Shown: positions 45,602-54,998, numbered from the stretch's first letter. The stretch is 64,000 nt of DNA from Streptomyces sp. NRRL WC-3626 (GCF_000718785.1 NZ_JOCA01000017.1:62001-126000), one strand, 5' to 3'. The notes: generated by a model from the sequence alone, not told the origin. Made by a program: numbers and translations.

Positions 45602-47896
45602 TCAGCGGACATGGTCCAGGCCGTCCACGGGGGACGCCGGGACGGGCGGGACGGTGGGCTTGGGCTCGAAGGAGAGCGTGCCGTGATTGACCGGGAAGAC
45701 GGTCGGCATGGTCCCGGTGGCGCGGCCGTACGCACAGGCGACGGCGGCCATCGACGCGGCCACCCCCAGTTCCCCGGCGCCTCCGGGCCTGCCGGTGCTG
45801 TCCGGCAGGACGACGACCTTCAGCTCGGGCGGAGTGTTCCACTGCCGGGTGTAGAAGTAGTTGTCCCAGCTGGCTTCCAGGAAGTGACCGTCCTCCAGAT
45901 GCAGGCTGGAGGTCAGGGTCAGGGCGATGCCGTCCATGAGGCAGCCCATCATCTGCGCCTCCAGCCCCCGCGGATTGACGGGGAGGCCGACGTCCACGGC
46001 GACGACCGCCCTGGTGACGCGCGGGCCGGCGACGCCGTCGCGGACGGGACGGCCGACCGTCTCCGGGCGGCAGTCGATCTCCACCAGGACCGCGCAGGCG
46101 GAGTGGTACTCCGAGTGGAAGGCGATGCCCTGGGCCGTGCCGGCCGGCATGCTCCTGCCCCAGTCGCCCACCTCGGCGGCCTTGTCCAGCACCGCGCGGA
46201 ACCGATCGTCCCGCAGGAAGTCGTGCCGGAACCGGAAGGGATCCTTTCCCATGGTCGCGGCGAGCCGGTCGACGAGGAGTTCCCGGGCGCAGGTGACGTC
46301 GGGGGAGTACACATTGCGCATGCTGCCCGTGTTGAAGCCCTTGTCGGTCTCGCTCAGCAGCCGGCTGTTGACCCCGAAGTCGTACGGCATCGACTGGGAG
46401 AGCTGGAAGAACGTCTCCGAGAACCCGATGTCACCCACCGGGAGCCGCGCCGCCAGGGCGGTGAAGATCTCGCCCAGACCGTGGCCGAGGTCGGTGGCGA
46501 CACTGGTGTGCCGCTGCCGGTAGGCGAGGACGGTGTCGCCGAGGTAGGAGATCCGTACCCGCGAGGTGGCCATCGGGTGGGTGCGCCCCTGACGGGAGTC
46601 GTCCGCGCGGTGCCACATCAGCTTCACCGGTTTGCGGATCCTCTCGGAGACCTCCACGGCCTCCAGCGCGGCGTCGAAGAAGAGCTTGCGGCCGAACGAC
46701 CCGCCCCCTTCGGTGACATGCACGGTCACCGCACCGAGCGGCAGTCCGAGCCTGGCGGCGATCGCCTCCTTCGCGACGATCGGTGCCTTCAGGCTCGACC
46801 AGACCTCGGCCCGGCCGGAACGGACGTCGGCGATCGCGCAGTTCGGCTCCAGCGCGCTGTTGCTGCGGAAGTGGAAGGTGAACCGCTCCTCCACACTAGG
46901 CGTCAACGGCGGCAGTCCGAGCGGCAGTTCGGCCGCCCGCAGTTCCCTCAGCACCGACGCGTCGGACTTGCCCTCGGCGCTCCCGGGCCGCCACGTGACC
47001 CGCAGGGCGCGTACGGCGTCGATGCACCGGCCGAAGGTGGTCGCCCGTACCGCCACCCCGGTCGGGATGACGACGACGTCCGTGACCCCGGACATGGCCC
47101 GGACCTCCGGGAGGTTGGCCACCGAGCCGACCCTGCCGTTGATGGTCGGAGGCCGGCACACCATCGTGGGAAGGGCGTCCGGGACGTTCAGGTCCATCGT
47201 GAACCTCTTGCGTCCGGTGACCGCGTCGAGGGCGTCGACCCGGCCGTGCGGCTTTCCGATGACGGTGAACATGTCGCGCGGCTTCAGCCGCACGCTCACC
47301 TGCTCGGCCCGTACGCCCGCCGCCTTCTCGGAGAGTTCCCCGATGCCGGCGCTCCGGTTGCCGGGGCCGCCGACGACTCCCGCCTTCAGGGTCAGTTCGG
47401 TGACGGGAACACCCCAGTCCCGCGCGGCCGCCCGGAGCAGCCGGTCGCGGGCGACGGCGGCGGCCACCCGGATCGGGGTGTAGGTCGAGAACGTCGTGTT
47501 CGAGCCGCCGGTGAGCTGATTGAACAGCAGCTCCGGCCGTGCGTCGGCGAGGGTGATGTGCACCCGTCGCAGGGGGATGCCGAGTTCCTCGGCGATCAGC
47601 ATGGCCGTCGACGTGGTGATGCCCTGTCCGACCTCGGTCCTCGGCAGCGCGAAGGACACGGTCCCGTCCGGGTTCACCTCGACCGTGATGAGGCCGGACG
47701 TCGGCAGGGCCGCCGCCGTCATCACGTCGTTGAGGTCGATCAGTTCCGTGATCTCCGGCGAGGGGATGTCCGCCCGTGCCTCGGACGGGGGGACGAGCTG
47801 GGCCGCGGTCACCAGTGTCGGAGCGGCCAGTACGTATCCGAGGAACCGGCGCCGGGCGAAGGGCTGTGCCTTGTCGTCACTGTGCGATGTCGTCAT
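45602..47896 (-). CDS. oxiB: OxiB-like molybdopterin-binding subunit of an aldehyde-oxidising hydroxylase
   Basis: 764 aa. ATG 47896 follows a GTGGGGA site and starts a Tat signal peptide (A-R-R-R-F-L-G-Y-V-L, about residues 13-22). The enzyme, with its cofactor and partner subunit, is therefore likely exported. Molybdopterin-binding motifs visible include E-V-G-Q-G-I-T-T-S, T-E-G-G-G-S-F-G-R-K and the C-terminal G-G-A-G-E-L-G, whose Glu is the catalytic base of the family. The architecture is that of the IorB/aldehyde dehydrogenase large subunit. It lies 65 bp downstream of lcp. The predicted role is oxidation of the aldehyde ends of isoprenoid fragments to acids. Confidence 0.92.
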   Translation of the reverse strand: MTTSHSDDKAQPFARRRFLGYVLAAPTLVTAAQLVPPSEARADIPSPEITELIDLNDVMTAAALPTSGLITVEVNPDGTVSFALPRTEVGQGITTSTAMLIAEELGIPLRRVHITLADARPELLFNQLTGGSNTTFSTYTPIRVAAAVARDRLLRAAARDWGVPVTELTLKAGVVGGPGNRSAGIGELSEKAAGVRAEQVSVRLKPRDMFTVIGKPHGRVDALDAVTGRKRFTMDLNVPDALPTMVCRPPTINGRVGSVANLPEVRAMSGVTDVVVIPTGVAVRATTFGRCIDAVRALRVTWRPGSAEGKSDASVLRELRAAELPLGLPPLTPSVEERFTFHFRSNSALEPNCAIADVRSGRAEVWSSLKAPIVAKEAIAARLGLPLGAVTVHVTEGGGSFGRKLFFDAALEAVEVSERIRKPVKLMWHRADDSRQGRTHPMATSRVRISYLGDTVLAYRQRHTSVATDLGHGLGEIFTALAARLPVGDIGFSETFFQLSQSMPYDFGVNSRLLSETDKGFNTGSMRNVYSPDVTCARELLVDRLAATMGKDPFRFRHDFLRDDRFRAVLDKAAEVGDWGRSMPAGTAQGIAFHSEYHSACAVLVEIDCRPETVGRPVRDGVAGPRVTRAVVAVDVGLPVNPRGLEAQMMGCLMDGIALTLTSSLHLEDGHFLEASWDNYFYTRQWNTPPELKVVVLPDSTGRPGGAGELGVAASMAAVACAYGRATGTMPTVFPVNHGTLSFEPKPTVPPVPASPVDGLDHVR

Positions 47897-47961
47897 CGTC
47901 CCCACTCGGGTTCGTGATCGGAGGCCCCGGCACCGGCGGCTTCGCCGGTGCCGGACGTGGT

Positions 47962-49185
47962 TCAGGTGGGACGGTTGGTGTCCGGGATCTCGAGGTGGAT
48001 GCCCCGTCCCTCGGAGAGGAAGAGCAGGACGAACTTGCGCAGCGCCTCCTCCAGCGCCCACGCGGCCTGGGGGATCAGCGGCAGCGGGATGAGCCCTTCG
48101 CGGAAGGCCACCAGCAGCGGCCAGGCGGCGCTGATCAGCGGCTGCCAGAACGGCTCCCGGTCCAGCCCGATCAGATCGCCGGTCCGGTCGCCGAGTGTGT
48201 ACCGGGCGAAGCCGTTGATGAGCGGCCGGGTGAGGCCGGCGTCGAGTTCCGCGACGATGTCGAGGAGGACGTCGGTGAGGTTGATGCCTTCGGGGGTGGA
48301 GTCCAGGATCGGGTCGAGGACCTGCCGGGACTGCGCGTCGGCCTCGGCCCAGGTGGCGGGGATGTACTCGTCCCGGACGCCGAGCATGTGCGCGGTCACC
48401 TGCCACACGTGCAGATAGCCGTCCGACTCCGCGGTCGTGACCGGCACCCGCCAGTCTTTTAGCTTGCGCATGACAAACGTGGCCAGGCTGTGCCAGGTCA
48501 CCATGATGTCGGCCTGGCTGATGGGGATCGTCTGGCCGCCGCTGGTCCGGGTCCAGCCCGGGGACTGCGGCAGCAGATGCCGTACGGCCGCGTGCACGAC
48601 CCGGGTCTTCACGGCGGTCACGATCATGCCGCCCTGGGGCTGGTAGGCGTCCAGGTCCCCGACGTCGTAACCGAGTTGGGCCGTCTTGGCGATGCGGTCC
48701 TTCATGTCCGCGCCGCCCTTGGAGTAGTAGACGGCGCGTGCCTCCCGGGGGATGGCGGTGCTCATCAGGCCGCTGCCCAGGCCGTACAGGGCCCCGGTGT
48801 AGATGCCCTTCTTCGTGGTGAACCGGGCGGCGGCCGTGAGCTTGTTCCGGTCCGTCCAGGACGGCAGTTGCCGTGCGTGCTCCATGAAGTCGCGCAGGTC
48901 GGCGGGGAGTCCGGCCGGCAGCGGCTGGTCGTTGCGGGTCCACTTGCGCAGCGCCTCGTTGGCCTTGGCCGTGTCGCCGCGGTCGATCACGGCCGCGACC
49001 AGCCGGTCCACCTCCTCGTCCCAGACCCATTCCGGGTCGACGCCCGCCCCCGTGCCGGCCACCGAACCGCTCGGCGACCACGTCCACAGGGACCGCGCGC
49101 GGGCCGGTGACGCCAGGCTCAGCGCCCCGAACGCCCCCAGGGTCCCGCCCGCGACCAGCATCCTGCGCCTGCTGAGTCCGTCCAT
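47962..49185 (-). CDS. lcp: Latex-clearing protein Lcp (rubber oxygenase, DUF2236)
   Basis: 407 aa. The Tat signal L-S-R-R-R-M-L-V-A-G-G (residues 4-14) ends near A30. Lcp is a secreted b-type haem dioxygenase that cleaves cis-1,4-polyisoprene to fragments with aldehyde and ketone ends. Counting from ATG 49185 gives E148, R164, K167, T168, R195 and H198, the same residues at the same numbers I recall as haem ligands (K167, H198) and active-site residues of Streptomyces K30 Lcp. The text around them (R-I-A-K-T, A-V-K-T-R-V-V-H-A-A-V-R-H) is also familiar. The ribosome site is GAGGAG. It is the first gene of lcp-oxiB-oxiA and divergent from a TetR regulator. Confidence 0.96.
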   Translation of the reverse strand: MDGLSRRRMLVAGGTLGAFGALSLASPARARSLWTWSPSGSVAGTGAGVDPEWVWDEEVDRLVAAVIDRGDTAKANEALRKWTRNDQPLPAGLPADLRDFMEHARQLPSWTDRNKLTAAARFTTKKGIYTGALYGLGSGLMSTAIPREARAVYYSKGGADMKDRIAKTAQLGYDVGDLDAYQPQGGMIVTAVKTRVVHAAVRHLLPQSPGWTRTSGGQTIPISQADIMVTWHSLATFVMRKLKDWRVPVTTAESDGYLHVWQVTAHMLGVRDEYIPATWAEADAQSRQVLDPILDSTPEGINLTDVLLDIVAELDAGLTRPLINGFARYTLGDRTGDLIGLDREPFWQPLISAAWPLLVAFREGLIPLPLIPQAAWALEEALRKFVLLFLSEGRGIHLEIPDTNRPT

Positions 49186-49237
49186 CGCTGCGCACTCCTC
49201 CTCGACTTCTGTGGCGGTGCTGCGTGAGTTGATACGA

Positions 49238-49264
49238 TGAAACAGATGCTGCTCCGTTGTTTCA
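49238..49264. promoter_or_regulatory. Candidate operator between lcp and its divergent TetR gene
   Basis: TGAAACA (49238-49244) and TGTTTCA (49258-49264) form a 7-bp inverted repeat with a 13-bp spacer, in the 138-bp gap between lcp and the TetR gene. Size and position suit a TetR dimer controlling both genes. Confidence 0.5.
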
Positions 49265-49323
49265 ACAGGGGAGCACATGCGTGACGTGAGCGCCAGAGGC
49301 CGCGCAGAATCGGGGAGGCAATC

Positions 49324-49992
49324 GTGGAACCTGTCCTGTCGGCCCTCATGAGGCCGTCCGGCGACCCCTCCGTCCTGGAGGTCGCGTTCACCGAGGCCGT
49401 GGAAGGTGCCGGACGGGACGACGAGATGACGGAACGTCTGCTCGACGCCGCCCGTGACCTGTTCTGCCGCATGGGCGTCAGACGCTCGACCATGGCGGAC
49501 GTGGCGGGGCGGGCCGGCGTCTCCCGGATCACCGTCTACCGCCGGTTCACCACCAAGGACCGGCTCGTCGAGCAGGTCGTACGGCGGGAGTTCCGGCGCT
49601 ACTTCGACCGGTTCATGGTGGACATCCAGGACGCCGAGACCGTGGCCGACCGGGTCGTCCTCGGATTCGTGAGCTCCTTGCGGGCCATCCGCGGCAACCG
49701 GCTCATCGGCGGTCTCATGGCCGCCGAGCCGGACGCGGTCGTACCGTCCATGACCACCGACGGGGGCCACACCCTGGCCGTGGTGCAGCGGTTCGTCGCC
49801 TCCCGGCTGCGCCAGGAGCAGCGCGCGGGCAACGTCCGCGACGGCGTGGACGTGAACCTGGTCGCGGAGATGATGGTCCGCGTCTCCGCCTCCTTCCTCG
49901 TCATCCCCAGCCAGGTGATCGACCTCGACGACGACGAGCGACTGCGCGCGGTGGCCAGGCGGTTCTTGGTGCCGATGCTCGAACCGTGCTGA
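49324..49992 (+). CDS. TetR-family regulator, likely controlling lcp-oxiBA
   Basis: 222 aa from GTG 49324, which follows GGGGAGG; ATG 49348 or 49426 would give shorter proteins. The helix-turn-helix begins about residue 37 (T-E-R-L-L-D-A-A-R-D-L-F) and ends I-T-V-Y-R-R-F-T-T-K-D. The C-terminal domain has many polar residues with no known ligand motif. TetR regulators are known beside lcp genes in other actinobacteria, so control of the divergent rubber operon is a fair inference. Confidence 0.88.
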   Translation: MEPVLSALMRPSGDPSVLEVAFTEAVEGAGRDDEMTERLLDAARDLFCRMGVRRSTMADVAGRAGVSRITVYRRFTTKDRLVEQVVRREFRRYFDRFMVDIQDAETVADRVVLGFVSSLRAIRGNRLIGGLMAAEPDAVVPSMTTDGGHTLAVVQRFVASRLRQEQRAGNVRDGVDVNLVAEMMVRVSASFLVIPSQVIDLDDDERLRAVARRFLVPMLEPC

Positions 49993-50154
49993 GAACTCCT
50001 GTTGGCGATGCGTCAATACCCGCCAACCGCACGGTCGCCAAGTCGCATCGGTGGAACAGCGAGCAGGGCACGGCCTATTGACTCCGGGCCAATAGCCGTT
50101 CACTGTGAGGACCGCTCAGAGTCCGCTCACGCTTCGCGAGGGAGGGAGCCCGCC

Positions 50155-51975
50155 GTGGCCACAGCAGAACAGCCGCACCCGTCCGCCGAAGGGCTGACGA
50201 TCACCGCGTTACTGCGTCGCAACGCCCAGCAGTACCCCGAGCGCCCGGCGCTGACCACCGGCATCGGCCCGGACGCCGGAACCCTGACCTGGTCGCAGCT
50301 GCGCGCCGAGGTCGCCGCCCTCACCCGCGGCCTCACGCTCCTCGGACTGGAGCGCGGCGACCGCATGCTCATCGCGATGTCCGCACGGGCGGAGCACTGG
50401 ATCGCCGACCTCGCCGCGGTCCACGCCGGAGCCCTGCCCTGCAGCACGTACGACACGATGGGCACCGAGCAGATCGGCGTGCTCGCCCGGCACAGCGCCG
50501 CCACCGTCCTCCTCCTGGAGGGCGAGGAGCAGGTACGGCGCTGGCAGCCGCTCCTGGACGACCTGCCGGACCTGCGCGCCGTCGTCGTACTCGACTGGGA
50601 CGCCGCTCCCGCAGGCGACCCGCGCTTCGTCGCCTACACAGCCGTACGCGGCGCCACCGCGCCCGACGACGCCGCGTTCGAGGCGCTCACCGACGCCGTC
50701 ACCCCCGACCGGCCGCTCGCCCTCACCTACACCGCCGGCACGACCGGCGATCCCAAGGGCGTGGTGCTCACCCATCGCAACGTCATCCACGAGTGCCTGA
50801 TGCAGCAACAGCTCGTCCCCCTCCCCGAGCACCCGCGGTCCCTCGCGTACCTGCCGCCGGCGCATGTCGCCGGGCGCGTCCTCGGGATCCACATGCCGGT
50901 CTGCGACGCCGGCCATGTCACGATCTGCCCGGCACCCGGCGGGCTTCTGCCCGCACTCCGCACGGTGCGCCCACAGGTCTTCTTCGGCGTCCCCCGAGTC
51001 TGGGAGAAGATCGCCGCCGCCCTGCGGGCGGAGCTCGCGGCCCTGCCCGCGGAGCAGGCCGAGCCCGTCGCGCAGGCCCGCGGGACCGCCCTGGAGGTGC
51101 ACCGGCTGCGCTCCGAGGGAACGGACCTCCCGGCGGAGCTCACCGGGCCGCTGGAACAGCTCGACACACAGGTGATGCGCCCGTTCCGGGCCGCCGTGGG
51201 GCTCGACGACTGCCACCGGGCCTTCAACGGCGCGGCCCCCGTCCCGACCGCCGTCCAGGAGTTCCTGGCGAGCGTGGGACTGCCGGTGTACGAGGTGTGG
51301 GGCCTGACCGAGACCACCGGCGCGGCGACGATCAGCGTCCCGGGCGCGTTCGCGCCCGGCTCGGCGGGCCGGCCGGGACCGGGCATCGAGGTCGAGGAGG
51401 CCGGCGACGGGGAACTGCTCGTCCGCGGCCCCGTCGTCTGCGCCGGCTATCTGCGCGCCGACGGCACCGTCGAGTCCGCGACCGACGCGGACGGCTGGCT
51501 GCCCACCGGCGACGTCGGAACCGTCGACTCCCGCGGGCTCGTCACGGTGACCGACCGCAAGAAGGAGATCATCGTCACCGACGGCGGGAAGAACATCGCC
51601 CCGGCCAGGATCGAATCCCTGCTGCGGGCCCACCCGTTGGTCGCCCACGCCGTCGTGATCGGAGAACGCCGACGCCATCTCACCGCGCTGCTGGTCCTGG
51701 ACGAGGAGACGGCTCCGTCCTGGGCGCGGGCCCGCGGCATCACCGTATCCGGCCCGGACGCGCTGAGCCGCGACCCGGAGGTGCTCGAAGCCCTCGACCG
51801 GGCGGTGGCCGAGGCGAACGTGGTCTTCTCCCACGAGGAACAGGTCAGGAACCACCGGGTCCTGGCCGGACCCTGGACCACCGAGACCGGCGAGCTGACG
51901 CCCGAACTGAGCCTGCGGCGCCGCGCGATCGACGAACTCCACGCCGCCACCATCGAGGCGATGTACACGCCCTAG
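50155..51975 (+). CDS. Long-chain acyl-CoA synthetase (FadD-like)
   Basis: 606 aa. GTG 50155 was chosen because GGAGGGAG precedes it; the longer frame from 50002 has no site. Motifs of ANL enzymes are clear: Y-T-A-G-T-T-G-D-P-K-G (P-loop, about residues 192-202), W-G-L-T-E-T-T, T-G-D-V-G, and D-R-K-K-E-I-I-V-T-D-G-G-K-N near the C-terminus. It activates fatty or similar acids with ATP and CoA. The 50002-50154 gap contains the inverted repeat CTATTG-N9-CAATAG (50075-50095), a possible operator. With the downstream acyl-CoA dehydrogenase it forms a small beta-oxidation unit next to the rubber genes. Confidence 0.92.
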   Translation: MATAEQPHPSAEGLTITALLRRNAQQYPERPALTTGIGPDAGTLTWSQLRAEVAALTRGLTLLGLERGDRMLIAMSARAEHWIADLAAVHAGALPCSTYDTMGTEQIGVLARHSAATVLLLEGEEQVRRWQPLLDDLPDLRAVVVLDWDAAPAGDPRFVAYTAVRGATAPDDAAFEALTDAVTPDRPLALTYTAGTTGDPKGVVLTHRNVIHECLMQQQLVPLPEHPRSLAYLPPAHVAGRVLGIHMPVCDAGHVTICPAPGGLLPALRTVRPQVFFGVPRVWEKIAAALRAELAALPAEQAEPVAQARGTALEVHRLRSEGTDLPAELTGPLEQLDTQVMRPFRAAVGLDDCHRAFNGAAPVPTAVQEFLASVGLPVYEVWGLTETTGAATISVPGAFAPGSAGRPGPGIEVEEAGDGELLVRGPVVCAGYLRADGTVESATDADGWLPTGDVGTVDSRGLVTVTDRKKEIIVTDGGKNIAPARIESLLRAHPLVAHAVVIGERRRHLTALLVLDEETAPSWARARGITVSGPDALSRDPEVLEALDRAVAEANVVFSHEEQVRNHRVLAGPWTTETGELTPELSLRRRAIDELHAATIEAMYTP

Positions 51976-52011
51976 CGGGAACCGCCCGGGACCACGGAAG
52001 GACACCACCAC

Positions 52012-52632
52012 ATGGGCGTTGAGCGCCAGGACCGGCGACGCCGTATGGAGCCGGACGCCCGGCGGGCCGAGATCCTCGGCGTCGCGCGCCGCCAGTTCGG
52101 GGCCAGGAGCTACAGCACGGTGTCCCTCTCGGACATCGCGGCCGAAGCCGGCGTGGCCCGCGCCCTGGTCAGCCACTACTTCGGCAGCAAACGGCAGCTC
52201 TACCTGGAGGTGGTCCGGCAGATGATGGTGGTCCCGGCCTCCGTCTCCGAACGGCTGCCGCCGACCACCGCCGAGGAACGCGTGTCGATCTGCGTCGACC
52301 GGTGGCTCGAAGTCGTCGAACGCAACCGGGAGATGTGGCTCTCCGCCATCGGCCTGGAAGCCCTCGGCAACGACCCGGAGATCGACCGGATCATGCTCGA
52401 GGCCGACGAGATCGCCACCGACCGGGTCCTCGAGGCCGCCATGATGGCCGACATCACCGAGGGCCGGGAGAAACTCCGGGCGATGATCCGCGCCCACAGC
52501 AGCATGCTGAAGGCCGCCTCCCGTGAATGGCTGGTCCGCGGCACCCTCGGCCGGAGCGATCTGCACGTCATGCTGACCCGCACGGTGCTCCACCTCGTGC
52601 ACACCGTGTTCCCCGCCCTGCGGGACGACTGA
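52012..52632 (+). CDS. TetR-family regulator between fadD-like and acyl-CoA dehydrogenase genes
   Basis: 206 aa. The helix-turn-helix runs from R-R-A-E-I-L-G-V-A-R to A-L-V-S-H-Y-F-G-S-K-R-Q-L-Y (about residues 18-59). The ligand domain has several Met and Trp residues, as in regulators that sense acyl-CoA, but this is only suggestive. ATG 52012 follows GGAAGGA, 36 bp after the synthetase stop, and the dehydrogenase begins 38 bp after it. The three genes are likely one transcript, so it may control the unit itself. Confidence 0.88.
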   Translation: MGVERQDRRRRMEPDARRAEILGVARRQFGARSYSTVSLSDIAAEAGVARALVSHYFGSKRQLYLEVVRQMMVVPASVSERLPPTTAEERVSICVDRWLEVVERNREMWLSAIGLEALGNDPEIDRIMLEADEIATDRVLEAAMMADITEGREKLRAMIRAHSSMLKAASREWLVRGTLGRSDLHVMLTRTVLHLVHTVFPALRDD

Positions 52633-52670
52633 GCACACCCTGACAACCGCGCCAAGGAGACAAGAGCGTC

Positions 52671-53813
52671 ATGCCACGAGTCCTCTCAGACGAACGCCGT
52701 GACCTGGTCAGGACGATCGCGGACTTCTGCCGCCGCGAGTGCGGAACCAAGGAACAGCGCGACAAACTGACCGACGACGGCCAGGAGCAGCACAACCAGA
52801 AGCTCTACGAGAGGATGGCGGCACTCGGCTGGCTCGGCATCGCGGTCCCCGAGGAGTACGGCGGCGCCGGCCAGGGCATCACCGACCTCTGCCTCTTCCT
52901 TCAGGAGACCTCCTACGGACTGGCGCCCATCAGCGGCTTCGGCACCACCGTCATCGCGGCGGCGGCGTACGAGAAGTTCGGCACCGAGGAACAGAAGCGC
53001 ACCGTGCTCGAAGGCGTCGTCAACGGCCGTGTCGAAGCCATCTCGATGTCGGAACCCGGCGCCGGCTCCGACGTGGGCGCCCTCGCCTGCCGCGCGGAAC
53101 GCGCCGACGGCGGCTATGTGATCAACGGCCAGAAGACCTGGTGCTCCAACGCGCACTTCGCCGACCACATCCTCCTCATCGCCCGCACCGGCCAGGGCGG
53201 CGGGAAGCACGACGGACTCACCCAGTTCATGGTGCCGACCGGCATTGACGGCCTGCGGATCAGAGGCATCGACACCATGGGCGGCAAGGACGTCAACGAC
53301 CTCTACCTCACCGACTGCTTCCTGCCCGACTCCGCCGTCGTGGGCACTCCCGGCGAGGGCTGGGCCCAGCTCATGGCCGGACTGAACCTGGAGCGGATGA
53401 TCCTCGCCGCCCTGATGCTGGGCGTCGCGCGGCGCGCCTTCGACGACACCCTCACCTATGTGCGCCAGCGCGAGCAGTTCGGCCGCCCCATCGGCTCCTT
53501 CCAGGTGCTCAAGCACCGGATCGCGGACATGGCGACCGAACTCGCCTGCGCACAGCTGCTCCTGGACGACGTCTGTGCCGCGATCGACGCCGAACCCGGC
53601 CGGGTGTTCGCACGCGAGGCGTCCATGGCCAAACTCAAGTGCACCGAACTCGCCAAGCACATCACCCTGGAGGGCATGCAGATGATGGGCGGCTACGGCT
53701 ACGCCACCGAGTACGGCATGGAAGCCCTGCTCCGCTCCACCGTCGTCTCCACGGTGTACGGCGGAACGAGCGAGATCCAGCGGGAGATCATCGGCAGGAC
53801 CTACGGACTGTAG
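52671..53813 (+). CDS. Acyl-CoA dehydrogenase
   Basis: 380 aa, standard length. Family signatures include M-S-E-P-G-A-G-S-D-V (FAD/substrate region, about residue 125), Q-K-T-W-C-S-N-A, R-Q-R-E-Q-F-G-R-P-I-G, and Y-G-G-T-S-E-I-Q near the C-terminus. In short- and medium-chain enzymes the catalytic Glu is about 10 residues before the last motif; here that region holds A-T-E-Y-G-M-E. ATG 52671 follows AAGGAG. It introduces the alpha-beta double bond in acyl-CoA, with FAD as cofactor. The substrate is unknown; oxidised isoprenoid acids are one possibility given the nearby lcp operon. Confidence 0.94.
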   Translation: MPRVLSDERRDLVRTIADFCRRECGTKEQRDKLTDDGQEQHNQKLYERMAALGWLGIAVPEEYGGAGQGITDLCLFLQETSYGLAPISGFGTTVIAAAAYEKFGTEEQKRTVLEGVVNGRVEAISMSEPGAGSDVGALACRAERADGGYVINGQKTWCSNAHFADHILLIARTGQGGGKHDGLTQFMVPTGIDGLRIRGIDTMGGKDVNDLYLTDCFLPDSAVVGTPGEGWAQLMAGLNLERMILAALMLGVARRAFDDTLTYVRQREQFGRPIGSFQVLKHRIADMATELACAQLLLDDVCAAIDAEPGRVFAREASMAKLKCTELAKHITLEGMQMMGGYGYATEYGMEALLRSTVVSTVYGGTSEIQREIIGRTYGL

Positions 53814-53895
53814 ACACCGCGGGCGTCACGGTGCGCCGGACCCCGGACCGGACCGCGCGGAAAGCCGGAAGCGGCCGGGCCGGTCACCGGCCACA

Positions 53896-54864
53896 ATGAC
53901 CGTCGTGACGTCACTCCACACCAACCCTCTCCTCACCCGGCTCGCCGGCTCCACGCGGATCCTCGTCGCGGGCGCGGGCGGCGGTTTCGACATCTACTCC
54001 GGCCTGCCCCTGGCGCTCTCCCTCCTGCACCAGAACAAGGAGGTCCACCTCGCGAACCTCTCCTTCAGCGCACTCGCCGGCCTGCCGCCGGACGCCTGGG
54101 CCGCCGAGGACCTGGCCGTCGTCACGCCCGAAACCGCCCCGCACCAGAGCTACTTCCCCGAGCGGACCCTCGCCCGGTGGCTGCGCGTCCACGGCTATCC
54201 GGACACCGTGTACGCCTTCCCGCAGACCGGAGTCCGCCCGCTGCGCGCCGCCTACCGGGCACTCATCGAACGGCACGGCATCGACGCCGTGGTGCTGGTC
54301 GACGGGGGGACGGACATCCTGCTGCGCGGTGACGAGGCAGGTCTCGGCACACCGGAGGAGGACCTGGCCAGCGTGGCCGCGCTGGCCGCGCTGGACGGCG
54401 TACCGGACCGGTTCGTGGTGTCCGTCGGTTTCGGCGTGGACGCCTACCACGGGGTGAACCACGTCCAGGTGCTGCAGAACATCGCCGCCCTGGAACGCGA
54501 CGGTGCCTACCTGGGCGCGTTCTCGATACCCCGCGCCACCCGGGAGGGCGCCCTGTACCTGGACGCGGTGGCACACGCCCAGGAGCACACCCCCGACCAC
54601 CCCAGCATCGTGAACGGGTCCATCGCGGCGGCGGTGCGCGGCGCGTTCGGGGACGTCCGGTTCACCGACCGCACACGGGGCGGCGAGTTGTTCGTCAACC
54701 CGCTGATGTCCCTGTACTTCGCCTTCGACCTGCCGGGCCTGGCAGCCAGGTGCCTCTACCTCGACCGCATCGAGGACACCCACCTCATACGTCAAGTCCA
54801 CTCCCGCATAGCCGAGTTCCGCGACTCCGTCGTGCCCCGCCCGCCCCGCACCTTTCCCCACTGA
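53896..54864 (+). CDS. DUF1152-family protein
   Basis: 322 aa. It has the family's N-terminal V-A-G-A-G-G-G-F-D-I-Y-S-G-L-P block and the central V-V-L-V-D-G-G-T-D-I-L-L-R-G-D-E region, suggesting an alpha/beta fold with a nucleotide- or sugar-binding loop. The biochemical function of DUF1152 is not known to me. ATG 53896 has no good ribosome site; GTG 53908 is an alternative. It stands alone on the + strand, 82 bp after the dehydrogenase. Confidence 0.82.
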   Translation: MTVVTSLHTNPLLTRLAGSTRILVAGAGGGFDIYSGLPLALSLLHQNKEVHLANLSFSALAGLPPDAWAAEDLAVVTPETAPHQSYFPERTLARWLRVHGYPDTVYAFPQTGVRPLRAAYRALIERHGIDAVVLVDGGTDILLRGDEAGLGTPEEDLASVAALAALDGVPDRFVVSVGFGVDAYHGVNHVQVLQNIAALERDGAYLGAFSIPRATREGALYLDAVAHAQEHTPDHPSIVNGSIAAAVRGAFGDVRFTDRTRGGELFVNPLMSLYFAFDLPGLAARCLYLDRIEDTHLIRQVHSRIAEFRDSVVPRPPRTFPH

Positions 54865-54998
54865 ACCGGCGGCCGGAGCGCGAGTCGCGGGCCGTGCCGC
54901 CCTGCGGAACAATGGCGGGGCGGGCCGGCGCGGTGTGCCGGTCCGGGACCTTCGGGTGAGACCCGGTCTCACGGCCGTACGACACGAGGGAGACGCAC

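Noticed and set aside
47897..49195. An upstream extension of the oxiB frame through lcp
   Set aside because: The extended part is a shadow of lcp; ATG 47896 begins a Tat signal peptide and has a ribosome site.
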